Origin: JAHJEM01 sp043805315 | GTDB lineage: Archaea; Nanobdellota; Nanobdellia; Woesearchaeales; JAHJEM01 | Length of the DNA: 30,749 nt | Assembly: GCA_043805315.1 (NCBI GenBank) | Contig: JAZDID010000034.1 | Span: 1-30,749, forward strand | Direction of reading: 5' to 3' | Part shown: in pieces, positions 7,049 to 15,384 of the stretch | How positions within the stretch are numbered: the stretch's first letter is position 1 | How the letters are laid out: each line of letters starts with the position of its first letter | Notes under the pieces: generated by a model | Seen by the model: only the letters and a program-made list of their open reading frames with translations | Databases searched by the model: none | Told to the model about the DNA's origin: nothing | Position numbers and translations under genes: made by a program

Positions 7049-8118
7049 AACTTATTATCGTACACGCTTTCGTCTCCTTTCAACGGCAGCTTGACCTCTT
7101 TACCAGTCATGGCTGACTTGTAGATTGCCATGATCAGCTCAAGCGTATGCAAGCCTTCTTCTCCGTTGACCTCGCATTCCTTGTTGTCCAAGAGGCAGTG
7201 CACGACGTTCCTGTACACCCCTGTATGTCCGAAGCCGTACACAGTCGGCGGATTGGTCCCGATATTTTTCACATTTTCGTCATCATTATCCCAGTCCTTG
7301 AAATTCCAGATCTCCATCTTGTTCAGCGCTGTACCGCCGACCTTGACTGTGCCGTTCTCTCCCTGGATCGTGATTGAGCCTTCCAGGTTCTTCGGAAAGG
7401 TCAGCGTGGTCGCTTCAATGATGCCGAGCGCTCCGCTCTTGAATTTGACCAGTGCAGCGCCGGTGTCTTCTGTCTCGATATCCCTTCCCAGCCGCTTTGC
7501 AATGCCCATGACAGTATCAACAGGGCCGAGAAGCCAGCGCAGCATGTCAATATGATGTGATGCCTGATTCAATAAAGCGCCGCCATCCTTCCGCAATTTG
7601 CCGTGCCACTCATCCTGGTCATAATACTCCTGCGGCCGCTGCCATCTCACGATGACTGTCCCGAGGTAAAGCTTGCCGAACCTTCCTTTATCAATCGCTT
7701 CCTTGAGCTTGACAATCGGCGGATTGTATCGGTTCTGTTTGATAACAAATAATTCGATGCCATTCTTCTTGCACGCCTCCACCATCTCCCGTGCCTCTTT
7801 CATAGAGAGAGCCATGGGCTTCTCAGTGATAACATTGATCTTGTGCTCTGCAGCCTCTATCGTCATGCTCGGGTGCAGCCAATTCGGCGTGCAAATCACC
7901 ACAGCATCAGGCGTGACCTTGTCCAGCATCTGGATATAGTTCGTGAAGTGCTGGCAGCCCTGCTCTTCTGCTGCCTTCCTTGCCTTGGCCTCATCAAGGT
8001 CACACACTGCGACGAGCTCAAGCTCAGGATGGTCCCTGATCGCATGGAAATGCTTCTCTGAGATCCTGCCGCAGCCGACCAGGCAAAGGCGGAGCTTCTT
8101 ACTGGTTTTGTCAGACAT
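7045..8118 (-). CDS. Gfo/Idh/MocA-family sugar dehydrogenase (WbpB/WlbA-like)
   Basis: The protein has 357 residues. An N-terminal Rossmann fold has LVGCGRIS (13-20) for NAD(P) binding and EKP at 99-101. The second domain has WQRPQEYYD, WHGKLRKDGGALLNQASHHIDM (H188/H189, D191), which matches the WlbA/WbpB branch that oxidises C3 of UDP-N-acetylglucosaminuronate. The 3-keto product is the substrate for the WbpE-like aminotransferase. I chose ATG 8118 rather than the upstream 8133 codon because the TATA box at 8140-8148 places the transcription start almost exactly at 8118. The pathway's first enzyme (UDP-GlcNAc 6-dehydrogenase) is not in the window. Confidence 0.88.
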   Translation of the reverse strand: MSDKTSKKLRLCLVGCGRISEKHFHAIRDHPELELVAVCDLDEAKARKAAEEQGCQHFTNYIQMLDKVTPDAVVICTPNWLHPSMTIEAAEHKINVITEKPMALSMKEAREMVEACKKNGIELFVIKQNRYNPPIVKLKEAIDKGRFGKLYLGTVIVRWQRPQEYYDQDEWHGKLRKDGGALLNQASHHIDMLRWLLGPVDTVMGIAKRLGRDIETEDTGAALVKFKSGALGIIEATTLTFPKNLEGSITIQGENGTVKVGGTALNKMEIWNFKDWDNDDENVKNIGTNPPTVYGFGHTGVYRNVVHCLLDNKECEVNGEEGLHTLELIMAIYKSAMTGKEVKLPLKGDESVYDNKF

Positions 8119-8139
8119 GCAGGGAAAGAACAAGACTGG

Positions 8140-8148
8140 TTTTTTAAA
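8140..8148 (-). promoter_or_regulatory. TATA box of the Gfo/Idh/MocA gene
   Basis: TTTTTTAAA on the plus strand is centred 26 nt from the ATG at 8118. It decides between two candidate starts and predicts a leaderless message. Confidence 0.6.
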
Positions 8149-8177
8149 TGTTGCTGAAAAAACTCAAGATTCTCCTG

Positions 8178-9194
8178 CTAATCCTTTTTCTCAAACCTTC
8201 CAGCAAACAACCCTCTCAAGAACCCATGCCCGTAGCTGAAGTGCAGGATGAAGTAGAACAATGGAGAGGCAAGGCTGAGCAGCAGTTTTCTCGAGTAGAA
8301 TAATGCTGAGATAAACCCGAGCAGAGTGTAGAGGGCAAGCAACCCGAAGAAAATCTTGACAAACAGGTAATTCCCAATAAGGATTCCAATTGAGCTGATG
8401 AGCACTCCTGCCAGAATTGCTAGTGCGCCAATGCTCGGAGCAGCGTAGATAAGTTTGAACGAGTCCGGATGCTTCTTAATACGCAACATCGCACCCAAGC
8501 CATACTTGTACATCTGCCTGTAGAACTTCCTGAGGGAATCGCGCTTCTGCAGGCTCACCGTCGTGTCAGGAGTGAAGATGATCTGGTAGCCGGCCTTGTT
8601 GATCCGGAGATTCAGCTCTCCGTCCTGGCCGCACCAGAGTTCCTCGTCGAAATTGCCAACTATATCGAATATTTCCCGACGGTATGCAGTGAATGCCACG
8701 CTGCGGACAGGCCGTTCTTCCTTGAGCATGATGTTCTGGTCAGTGCTCTTGAAGCCTCCGAATGCTGTGGAGAAAACCAGGATGATGGAGTTCGAGACAA
8801 ATCCCTGCTGCTGGCCAGGAGGATTGCTGGAGACGCCGACTGCCATGACCTTCTTCGGATACTTCTCCAGCTTCTTCACCAGCGTACTCACAAAGTCCTT
8901 GGATGCATAGCAATGGCTGGAGAAATTGAAGATGTACTTGCCCTTCGCATGCGTGAGGCAGATGTTCCTGCCGACTGCTGTATTCCTTCTCGGATTCTTG
9001 TACAGCTTGATGTTCCTGTTCTTCTGCATGAATTTTCTGACAATCTCAACAGTCTTATCAGTGGAGCTGCCATCTGCGATGATGATCTCAATCCTGTCCT
9101 TCGGGTAATCCTGGGTCTCGAGGTGCTGCAGCGTGTTGCCTATATGCTTCTCGTCATTGTACACCGGGATCAAAAAGGATACCAAGGGTTTCAT
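8178..9194 (-). CDS. GT2 glycosyltransferase, ExoA-like, membrane anchored
   Basis: The 338-residue protein begins with a GT-A fold (SFLIPVYNDEKHIGNTL, ADGSSTDKTVEIV) and has GQDGELNLR at 189-197 followed by a basic KFYRQMYKYGLGAM segment, as in ExoA-type glucosyltransferases. The last third has three or more hydrophobic helices. Unusually, the site where a DxD metal motif is expected (about 88-96) reads IFNFSSHCY, with no aspartate. A DUF2304 membrane protein lies just upstream on the same strand, a common pairing. It probably adds a sugar to a lipid-linked acceptor at the cytoplasmic face. A leaderless TATA box lies 27-28 nt upstream of the ATG at 9194. Confidence 0.82.
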   Translation of the reverse strand: MKPLVSFLIPVYNDEKHIGNTLQHLETQDYPKDRIEIIIADGSSTDKTVEIVRKFMQKNRNIKLYKNPRRNTAVGRNICLTHAKGKYIFNFSSHCYASKDFVSTLVKKLEKYPKKVMAVGVSSNPPGQQQGFVSNSIILVFSTAFGGFKSTDQNIMLKEERPVRSVAFTAYRREIFDIVGNFDEELWCGQDGELNLRINKAGYQIIFTPDTTVSLQKRDSLRKFYRQMYKYGLGAMLRIKKHPDSFKLIYAAPSIGALAILAGVLISSIGILIGNYLFVKIFFGLLALYTLLGFISALFYSRKLLLSLASPLFYFILHFSYGHGFLRGLFAGRFEKKD

Positions 9195-9218
9195 GGTAAG
9201 AATGAGATAACTAGGCTG

Positions 9219-9227
9219 TTATAAATG
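9219..9227 (-). promoter_or_regulatory. TATA box of the ExoA-like GT2 gene
   Basis: TTATAAATG on the plus strand is centred about 28 nt from the ATG at 9194. It suggests this gene has its own start despite lying 42 nt after the DUF2304 gene. Confidence 0.5.
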
Positions 9228-9236
9228 TTTTGTTGA

Positions 9237-9572
9237 TTATTTCTTCTTTTTCTTCTCGATCGCGATCTGCCGCACGACCTCAGATATCTCCTGCTCGACA
9301 GACTCGATCTTGATGTAGATGCGGAAGATAAGGTAGAAGAGCAGGATGATGCTCACGCTCACGATGAGGTTGATGCCCCGCTCGATGCCGAAAAAGAGCG
9401 CGATGCTGGTCGTCCAGTCTGGAAAGACAAAGAAGAGTATGGCAAGCAGCCACAACAGCGACCAGAAGATGAACTCGCGGACAGACAGGTTGCCGGACTT
9501 CATGCGCAGGATCACCCTGCTGAGCGCAAAGACAGCAAAGATGAGGACAAGCACCTGGATGAGGTTGAACAT
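9237..9572 (-). CDS. DUF2304-family small membrane protein
   Basis: The 111-residue protein has three hydrophobic segments (FNLIQVLVLIFAVFALSRVIL; EFIFWSLLWLLAILFFVFP; INLIVSVSIILLFYLIFRIY) followed by a charged tail IESVEQEISEVVRQIAIEKKKKK. This is the layout of DUF2304, a family repeatedly found next to GT2 enzymes; its molecular role is not established, and a helper or anchor for the glycosyltransferase is the usual guess. ATG 9572 is preferred over an upstream TTG because TATTTAAA lies 26 nt before it. Confidence 0.78.
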   Translation of the reverse strand: MFNLIQVLVLIFAVFALSRVILRMKSGNLSVREFIFWSLLWLLAILFFVFPDWTTSIALFFGIERGINLIVSVSIILLFYLIFRIYIKIESVEQEISEVVRQIAIEKKKKK

Positions 9573-9594
9573 GGAAGCCAATAATCGCGTATGG

Positions 9595-9602
9595 TATTTA
9601 AA
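9595..9602 (-). promoter_or_regulatory. TATA box of the DUF2304 gene
   Basis: TATTTAAA is centred 26 nt from the ATG at 9572, predicting a leaderless message that may also extend into the GT2 gene. Confidence 0.6.
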
Positions 9603-9659
9603 TTTTTTCTAAAATCTTTCCTGATTGCACCCAATCACTTCCCTCTTTTCCTTATTGTG

Positions 9660-9697
9660 CCCACCAGCCACCCCCACCACCCACCCATTTTAGGGTG
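9660..9697. promoter_or_regulatory. C-rich tract with a short inverted repeat upstream of aglB
   Basis: In the roughly 250-nt divergent gap between DUF2304 and aglB, the plus strand has runs of CCC, CCCCC, CCC and CCC between 9660 and 9686, so the minus strand could form a G-quadruplex. The last run opens a perfect 5-bp inverted repeat, CACCC-ATTTTA-GGGTG (9682-9697). This could be an operator or a structured element; the function is unknown. I see no gene in the rest of the gap. Confidence 0.3.
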
Positions 9698-9770
9698 CCT
9701 GACAATATGAATCCTGAGAACAGAATATTTAGAAAAACACAATGAACTTGACAATGTCGTGTTTTCACAA

Positions 9771-9779
9771 AATATATAA
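9771..9779 (+). promoter_or_regulatory. TATA box of aglB
   Basis: AATATATAA predicts a start near 9802, with a leader of about 20 nt that contains GGGGGAG shortly before the ATG at 9824. Confidence 0.6.
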
Positions 9780-9823
9780 ACCCCCCGCCCTCCCTCTCCA
9801 GTTATTATCGTGGGGGAGTATGC

Positions 9824-12800
9824 ATGTCCAAAGCACGGTTAAGACGATTGCAGCAGAACAGCCTGACAAATGCATCAGCTGATGAACCGCAGCAAAAGGA
9901 AACAGCTGCAGGGAAACATGCTCCCCAGAAAAAAGAGAGCGATGACGAATTCTCCTTCGACTTCTCGAGGAAAAAGAAGGCAGTCCAGAAAGCTGCGCAG
10001 AAAGGATACACCAAGGAAAAGGAGCCAAACGAAAAAGAGCAAAAAGAGCAGGATGAGGAGGAATTCTCATTCGGGACAGGATTCTTGAGCATTGTCAAGG
10101 ACAAGCGATTTCTCTCAACCATATCCATCATCCTCCTGATTCTCATTGCAGTCCTTGTCAGCGCCTACTTCAGGAGCTATCCAAACACCCTTCCAATCAC
10201 CAAAGACTGGGCGACCAACAACGTGAACGCCTATTACCGGAGCCAGATATCAGCACAGGTGAACCAGCAGTATCCCAACCTGCCCCAGCAGTCCAAGAAT
10301 GAGATCATCGACAAGCAATACGCTGAATTCTACGCGAGCAACAAGGATCAGATCGACAAGAACATCCAGGATGCGAGGAGCTTCTTCCTGCAGAACTTCA
10401 AGGACGAGAACGGCCAGACCTATATCCTGAACATCGACTCGTTCTACTTCTTCAGGCGGGCGCAGAACATCATCACTAAAGGACATTACTATGACACGCT
10501 CGAGAAGGGAGTTCCCTGGGACGACCACATGCTCGCGCCAAAGGGACTCGCCACAGAGGCGGACTTCCACTCCTACTTCGCAGTCTACCTCTACAAAGCC
10601 TGGCATGTTCTCAATCAGAACATCACCTTGACCAGTGCAGCATTCTCTGTCTCAGTCATCCTCGCCTCCCTCTCTACCATCCCTGTCTTTTTCATCGTCA
10701 GGAAGAAAGTGGGTAATTTCGGCGGCTTCTTCGCAGCCCTGCTGCTCGCCATCCATCCAGTCTTCCTCGGCAGGTCGAGCGGAGGGGATTTTGACAATGA
10801 TGTCTACAATGTCTTTTTCCCAGTCATCATCTCCTGGATCTTCCTGGAGACTTTTGAGGCGAAAAGCCAGAAGAAACGGGTGATTCTCTCTCTTTTGAAC
10901 AGCCTTGTCATCGGCATCTTTGCGTTTGCCTGGCGCGGAGGATGGTGGTACATCTTTGATTTCATCGTCGGAGTTATCGCACTGTACATCTGGTACATCC
11001 TCGCGAAAAAGCTCATCAACCAGGCAGTGGAAAAGGACTGGCTCAAGATGTCGGAGTTCTGGACGCGGCTCATATTGTTCATCCTCGCCATCCTGCTTGC
11101 GCCGCTGCTCATCTTCTACCTGTTTTACATCCTGTATACAGTGCTCAGGCATTTCAAGAGGCGCCAGAGCCTGCCAAAAGAATACCTTGACGTGTTCAAT
11201 ACCTTCATCCTCCTCCTCATCTTCATAGCAGCATCAGCACTCTTTGTCACGCTCTTCAACGGGTGGAGAGTTTTCATCACCGGTCCGCTCTCTCCCATCA
11301 GGATCACCTCGCTGCTCATTGCCGCAAAACCAGACCTCTGGCCGAACGTTTACACAACTGTCGCAGAGCTCAATCAGGCCAACCTCTCCGGAGTTGTCTC
11401 CCAGATCGCGAGCTTCGGCGAGATTGGCAACAAGTACAACCTCTTCTTCCTTGTCGCCTGCCTCGGCGTGATATTCGGCCTGGTCAAGAAGAAGATAGAC
11501 TGGAAAGACCTGTTCCTGCTTGGTTTCTCTATCATATACTATCTTATCATCACAACTCCTGCTGTCCTTGCGCTCCCAAAGACAACCTACCTCCTCCTTT
11601 TTGTCATCCCGATCATTGTCGGCCTCTTCCTCCTGCTCAAGGATGAGACTGTCGATGTCAAGTATGCAGTCTTCCTAATCCTCTGGTTTGTCGCGACCAT
11701 CTATGCAGGAACCAAAGGCATCAGGTTCATCACCCTGCTTGTCCCAGCGTTTGTCATCGCCTTCGGCGTGGCAGTAGGAAGGATATATAGCATCCTTTCT
11801 GACCTTGTCCGGATCGAGCTCAGGATCAACAAGCATCTCACCAAGGCCATATTCGCCATCCTCTTCCTCCTCCTGCTCATCAACCCCTTGAAAGCAGCTG
11901 ACGGCATCTCCAGAAATGCAGTTCCTGTATTCGACAGGCCCTGGTATGAAGCAATAGGCAAAATCAAGGCAGATTCAAAGCCTGACGCGATCATCAACAG
12001 CTGGTGGGATTTCGGCCATTTCTTCAAAGCCATCGCAGACCGCAGAGTCACCTTTGACGGCGCAATCCAGAACACGCCGCCAGCGCACTGGATAGGAAAA
12101 GTCCTGGCAACAGGAGAAGAAGACCAGGCAGTCTCTATCTTGCGCATGCTCGACTGCGGCCAGAATGACGCCTATGACCTGGTCAACGCCAAACTCCAAG
12201 ATACTGTCACGTCTGTAGATTTGGTGAATGCCCTCATCCTCCTTGACAAAGCACACGCACGCACGCTGCTTCAGAAACAAGGGTTTGATGAGACAAGCAG
12301 TGAGTTCATCCTTGTCAAGACCCATTGCGCGCCTCCAGAAGATTATTTCATCACCTCAGGAGACATGACCGGCAAAGCAGGAGTGTGGGCGCACTTCGGC
12401 AGCTGGAACTTCAAGAAAGCATACATCTACACCACAGCCAAGCGCAATTCCCGCCAGGAGACAGTCACGCTCTTAACAGAAAAGTTCAATATGTCTGCAG
12501 CAGAGGCAGAGCAGTATTATTTCGAGGTCCAGGGCATCACTGACGAGCGGGATGCAAACTCCTGGATCAGCCCCTGGCCAGGCTATGTCACCAGCCAGAC
12601 ACTGGGGTGCGGAAAGAGGACAGAGAATAATACTGTGGAGTGCGCAGTCAACTTAGGACTCGGGCAATCTGGGCAAGGCCAGACAGTCCTGGAACGCGTG
12701 GTTATTGACCTCACTGAGATGAATAATTCATACATCCTCATGAGTGTGGTACAAGGAAACAGCAAGCTTGGATCTGCGCAGCAGAAACCAAACGCGTTTG

Positions 12801-13141
12801 TCATCACCACACCTGACAGCCTGAAAAAAATCAGCTTTGCTGACGCGAGCTTTCCCTACGACATCCTCGTCGACACGTATCATGGCAGGATGCTCATCAT
12901 CGACCCCCTGCTCAGCACATCCACTTATACTAAACTCTTCTATCTTGACGGCATGTACATGACGCACTTTGACAAGGTGTTTGAGAAGCAGAGCATGACG
13001 CAAGGCAACATCATCGTCTGGAAAGTAGACTGGAATGGGAAGACAGAGGAAGAGCTGAACACACTGAAAAGCCAGTGGTTTCCGGAAGTGAATGAGACTG
13101 CACCTGTACCGAATCAAGCAGATGAAGAAGCGACAGCCTAA
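9824..13141 (+). CDS. aglB: Oligosaccharyltransferase AglB/STT3
   Basis: The 1105-residue protein is the catalytic subunit that moves the lipid-linked glycan onto Asn of N-X-S/T sequons outside the membrane. Residues 1-90 are a charged Lys/Glu/Gln-rich tail, followed by TM1 at about 95-116. An extracytoplasmic stretch leads to NIDSFYFFRRA (D205, matching the first acidic motif), then GGDFDND (320-326) matches the second, followed by about a dozen membrane helices. The signature WWDFG is at 727-731, at the start of the soluble C-terminal domain. Length and motif order fit archaeal AglB; Phe in place of Tyr in WWDYG and the long cytosolic tail are notable. It heads a run with a GT2 and a GT4 gene. 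Confidence 0.93.
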   Translation: MSKARLRRLQQNSLTNASADEPQQKETAAGKHAPQKKESDDEFSFDFSRKKKAVQKAAQKGYTKEKEPNEKEQKEQDEEEFSFGTGFLSIVKDKRFLSTISIILLILIAVLVSAYFRSYPNTLPITKDWATNNVNAYYRSQISAQVNQQYPNLPQQSKNEIIDKQYAEFYASNKDQIDKNIQDARSFFLQNFKDENGQTYILNIDSFYFFRRAQNIITKGHYYDTLEKGVPWDDHMLAPKGLATEADFHSYFAVYLYKAWHVLNQNITLTSAAFSVSVILASLSTIPVFFIVRKKVGNFGGFFAALLLAIHPVFLGRSSGGDFDNDVYNVFFPVIISWIFLETFEAKSQKKRVILSLLNSLVIGIFAFAWRGGWWYIFDFIVGVIALYIWYILAKKLINQAVEKDWLKMSEFWTRLILFILAILLAPLLIFYLFYILYTVLRHFKRRQSLPKEYLDVFNTFILLLIFIAASALFVTLFNGWRVFITGPLSPIRITSLLIAAKPDLWPNVYTTVAELNQANLSGVVSQIASFGEIGNKYNLFFLVACLGVIFGLVKKKIDWKDLFLLGFSIIYYLIITTPAVLALPKTTYLLLFVIPIIVGLFLLLKDETVDVKYAVFLILWFVATIYAGTKGIRFITLLVPAFVIAFGVAVGRIYSILSDLVRIELRINKHLTKAIFAILFLLLLINPLKAADGISRNAVPVFDRPWYEAIGKIKADSKPDAIINSWWDFGHFFKAIADRRVTFDGAIQNTPPAHWIGKVLATGEEDQAVSILRMLDCGQNDAYDLVNAKLQDTVTSVDLVNALILLDKAHARTLLQKQGFDETSSEFILVKTHCAPPEDYFITSGDMTGKAGVWAHFGSWNFKKAYIYTTAKRNSRQETVTLLTEKFNMSAAEAEQYYFEVQGITDERDANSWISPWPGYVTSQTLGCGKRTENNTVECAVNLGLGQSGQGQTVLERVVIDLTEMNNSYILMSVVQGNSKLGSAQQKPNAFVITTPDSLKKISFADASFPYDILVDTYHGRMLIIDPLLSTSTYTKLFYLDGMYMTHFDKVFEKQSMTQGNIIVWKVDWNGKTEEELNTLKSQWFPEVNETAPVPNQADEEATA

Positions 13142-13226
13142 GACAACCTACACGCGCCCAATCCAGAAATTTTTTCTTTCCAAAATCAAAAATTATTTGA
13201 ATAGCACCATGCTTCTCTGGAGAACT

Positions 13227-14201
13227 ATGGAAGAACCAGCACGAAAAGCAGAGTGGAGAAGCACTATTGACCTCTCCATCGTCATCCCTGCCTACAATGA
13301 GGAGCAGAACATCCCTCTCCTTGCCAGCCAAATCAAGAAAGCAGTGGACCGGCTGAGAAAGACATACGAGATCATCTTCATCGACGACGGCTCCCGGGAC
13401 AACACCTTTGCTGTCCTCAAAAGGATGCACGAGCTCGACCCAGAACACGTGCACATCATCAGGATGCGCAAGAACTTCGGCCAGACAGCAGCGTTTGACG
13501 CAGGATTCAAGCATGCACGAGGGAAAATAATCATCACCATGGACGCTGACCTGCAGAACGACCCGGAAGACATCCTGCTCCTCCTGAACAAGATGAAAGA
13601 GGGCTATGACGTCGTGTCTGGGTGGCGCTGGCAGCGGAAAGACCCTTTCTCGAAAAAAATGCTCTCGAAATTCGCCAATCTCCTGCGGAGGATTGTCACC
13701 AAAGAGAATATCCATGACTCCGGCTGCTCATTAAAAGCCTACAAGAGGGAATGCTTCTCGGACCTGAACCTGTACGGCGAGATGCACCGCTACATTCCGG
13801 CAATCCTGCAGTGGAAAGGCTTCAGGATAGGAGAGGTCAAGGTCCATCACCGGCAAAGGAAATACGGCAAGACCAAATACAGCTTCAGCCGTGTCCTGAA
13901 GGGATTCCTCGACCTTCTCGTGGTCAAGTTCTGGATGCAGTACTCTTCCCGGCCCATGCACCTCTTCGGCACGATCGGCATCTTCTCATTCCTCCTGGGT
14001 ATCATCACGAGCATCTACCTGACGATCATGAAGTTCCTCTACCACCAGAGCCTGGCCAACAGGCCGCTTCTCCTGCTCGCGATCCTGCTCATGATCATGG
14101 GAATCCAGTTCATCATCTTCGGCTTCCTGGGCGACATGCTCATGAAGATCTACTATGACCGGAGAGAAGAGAGCAACTACAACATCAAACAAGTGCTCTG
14201 A
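13227..14201 (+). CDS. GT2 polyprenyl-phosphate glycosyltransferase (DPM1/GtrB/ArnC-like)
   Basis: The GT-A domain shows LSIVIPAYNEEQNI, FIDDGSRDNT, NFGQTAAFDAGF and TMDADLQNDPED (D106/D108 metal motif), followed by two C-terminal membrane helices and a polar tail, the layout of GtrB/ArnC-type enzymes. These transfer a sugar from a nucleotide donor to dolichyl or undecaprenyl phosphate on the cytoplasmic face. The frame is open from 13092, overlapping aglB by 50 nt; I prefer ATG 13227 because TGGAG lies 4 nt upstream and the domain starts soon after, but ATG 13209 and 13122 are possible. Position behind aglB supports a role in building the N-glycan or supplying Dol-P-sugar. Confidence 0.87.
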   Translation: MEEPARKAEWRSTIDLSIVIPAYNEEQNIPLLASQIKKAVDRLRKTYEIIFIDDGSRDNTFAVLKRMHELDPEHVHIIRMRKNFGQTAAFDAGFKHARGKIIITMDADLQNDPEDILLLLNKMKEGYDVVSGWRWQRKDPFSKKMLSKFANLLRRIVTKENIHDSGCSLKAYKRECFSDLNLYGEMHRYIPAILQWKGFRIGEVKVHHRQRKYGKTKYSFSRVLKGFLDLLVVKFWMQYSSRPMHLFGTIGIFSFLLGIITSIYLTIMKFLYHQSLANRPLLLLAILLMIMGIQFIIFGFLGDMLMKIYYDRREESNYNIKQVL

Positions 14202-14237
14202 TGTCCTGTGCCATGATGGTATGCTGGAGGAATTCGC

Positions 14238-15341
14238 ATGAAGATCCTGATGATTGTCACCACGCCATTCGTTCTCGAGAAAGGATCCTCCCTGCGCGTG
14301 CTCCACATCGTCAAGATTCTCGCAGCCGCGGGACACAAGATCGATGTGCTGACATATCCGGTGGGAGCTGACGTCAAAATCAAGAACGTCCGGGTCATCC
14401 GGGTCAAGACGAGCTACAAGAAAACAAGCCCCGGCCCCTCGCTGAACAAGATATTCGCGGACATCGCAGTGCTGCGGCAGGCGCGCAGGTTCCTCAGGAA
14501 AAACCAGTACGATGTCATTCATGGCGAGGACACTGAGGGAGGATTCATCGCGGCGCTTCTCGGAAAAAAACACGGCATCAGGACAGCGTATGACATGCAC
14601 AACCTCATGTCAGCGCAGATGCGCCTGCACAAATGGTACCCGCTGATCCCACTCGGAAAGTTCATTGAGAACTACCTCCTCACGAATGCAGAACTCATCA
14701 TCACCAACTGGGAGGGCCTGGAAAAGAAAGTCAAGGAAAGATATCCGAAGAAGAAGACGGTGCTTCTGTTCGACGCTGTTTCTTCAGGAACAAAAGCTCC
14801 GCAGATGCGTCTCCCAAAAAAATACATTCTCTATTCGGGGAACTTCGAACGCTATCAAGGGCTGGAGCTTCTCATCAGAGCATACACGCGTGCTGGAATT
14901 GAGGCGAAGCTCGTCCTCATCGGACAGCCCAGGGACTACATCAAGAGACTCATCCAGAGGCTCGGGCTTGGAAAGAAGGTCATCATCACCGGAAAGCTCA
15001 CTGTGGAGGAGACAAACTACAGCATACAACAATCCCTCTTCTGCGTCATCCCACGGGTCCATGGCAGGCAGCCAAGCATGAAGATCATCCACTACTTCCA
15101 GAACCATAAGACAATACTGGCGACAGACATCGCGTGCAACCACGAACTGATGCTGCACGGCAAGAATGCCTTGCTTGCAAAGCCTGAGGTTGAGGTGTTT
15201 GCTAAGGCGATGAATAAGCTTTCTACGGACGGGAAGCTGCGGGAGAGACTTGAGAAAGGTGTCCTTGAAGTACTGCCGAAGATCTCCCAAGAGGTAGGGG
15301 CAAAAAGACTGGTTACTGCGTATACCGCGTTAAAGAGTTGA
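14238..15341 (+). CDS. GT4-like (GT-B fold) glycosyltransferase
   Basis: The protein has 367 residues. The N-terminal Rossmann half has MKILMIVTTPFVLEKGSSLRV and DVIHGEDTEGGFIAALL. The C-terminal half has KKYILYSGNFERYQGLELLIRAY, KLVLIGQP, VIITGKLT and SMKIIHYFQNHKTILATDI, all typical of GT4 enzymes that use nucleotide sugars. The usual EX7E motif is not visible where expected: the region reads VHGRQPSMKIIHYF. A good TGGAGG site lies 7 nt before the ATG, and the gene follows the GT2 gene by 36 nt, so it belongs to the aglB transcript. It probably extends the lipid-linked oligosaccharide used by AglB. Confidence 0.85.
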   Translation: MKILMIVTTPFVLEKGSSLRVLHIVKILAAAGHKIDVLTYPVGADVKIKNVRVIRVKTSYKKTSPGPSLNKIFADIAVLRQARRFLRKNQYDVIHGEDTEGGFIAALLGKKHGIRTAYDMHNLMSAQMRLHKWYPLIPLGKFIENYLLTNAELIITNWEGLEKKVKERYPKKKTVLLFDAVSSGTKAPQMRLPKKYILYSGNFERYQGLELLIRAYTRAGIEAKLVLIGQPRDYIKRLIQRLGLGKKVIITGKLTVEETNYSIQQSLFCVIPRVHGRQPSMKIIHYFQNHKTILATDIACNHELMLHGKNALLAKPEVEVFAKAMNKLSTDGKLRERLEKGVLEVLPKISQEVGAKRLVTAYTALKS

Positions 15342-15344
15342 ACA

Positions 15345-15369
15345 AGAGTTTGGTTTAACTCTCTTTTTT
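15345..15369 (+). terminator. Hairpin and T-run after the aglB-GT2-GT4 run
   Basis: AGAGTT, a 6-nt loop and AACTCT form a 6-bp stem directly after the GT4 stop, followed by a run of six T. Archaeal termination depends mainly on the T-run; the stem is short. Confidence 0.4.
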
Positions 15370-15384
15370 CCTTTCGGTCTGAAT

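Noticed and set aside
8469..9224. A 251-codon plus-strand frame opposite the ExoA-like GT2
   Set aside because: The opposite strand has clear GT2 motifs, membrane helices and a promoter; this frame has none.
13011..13715. A 234-codon minus-strand frame across the aglB/GT2 junction
   Set aside because: It overlaps two genes with strong motifs and has no motif of its own.
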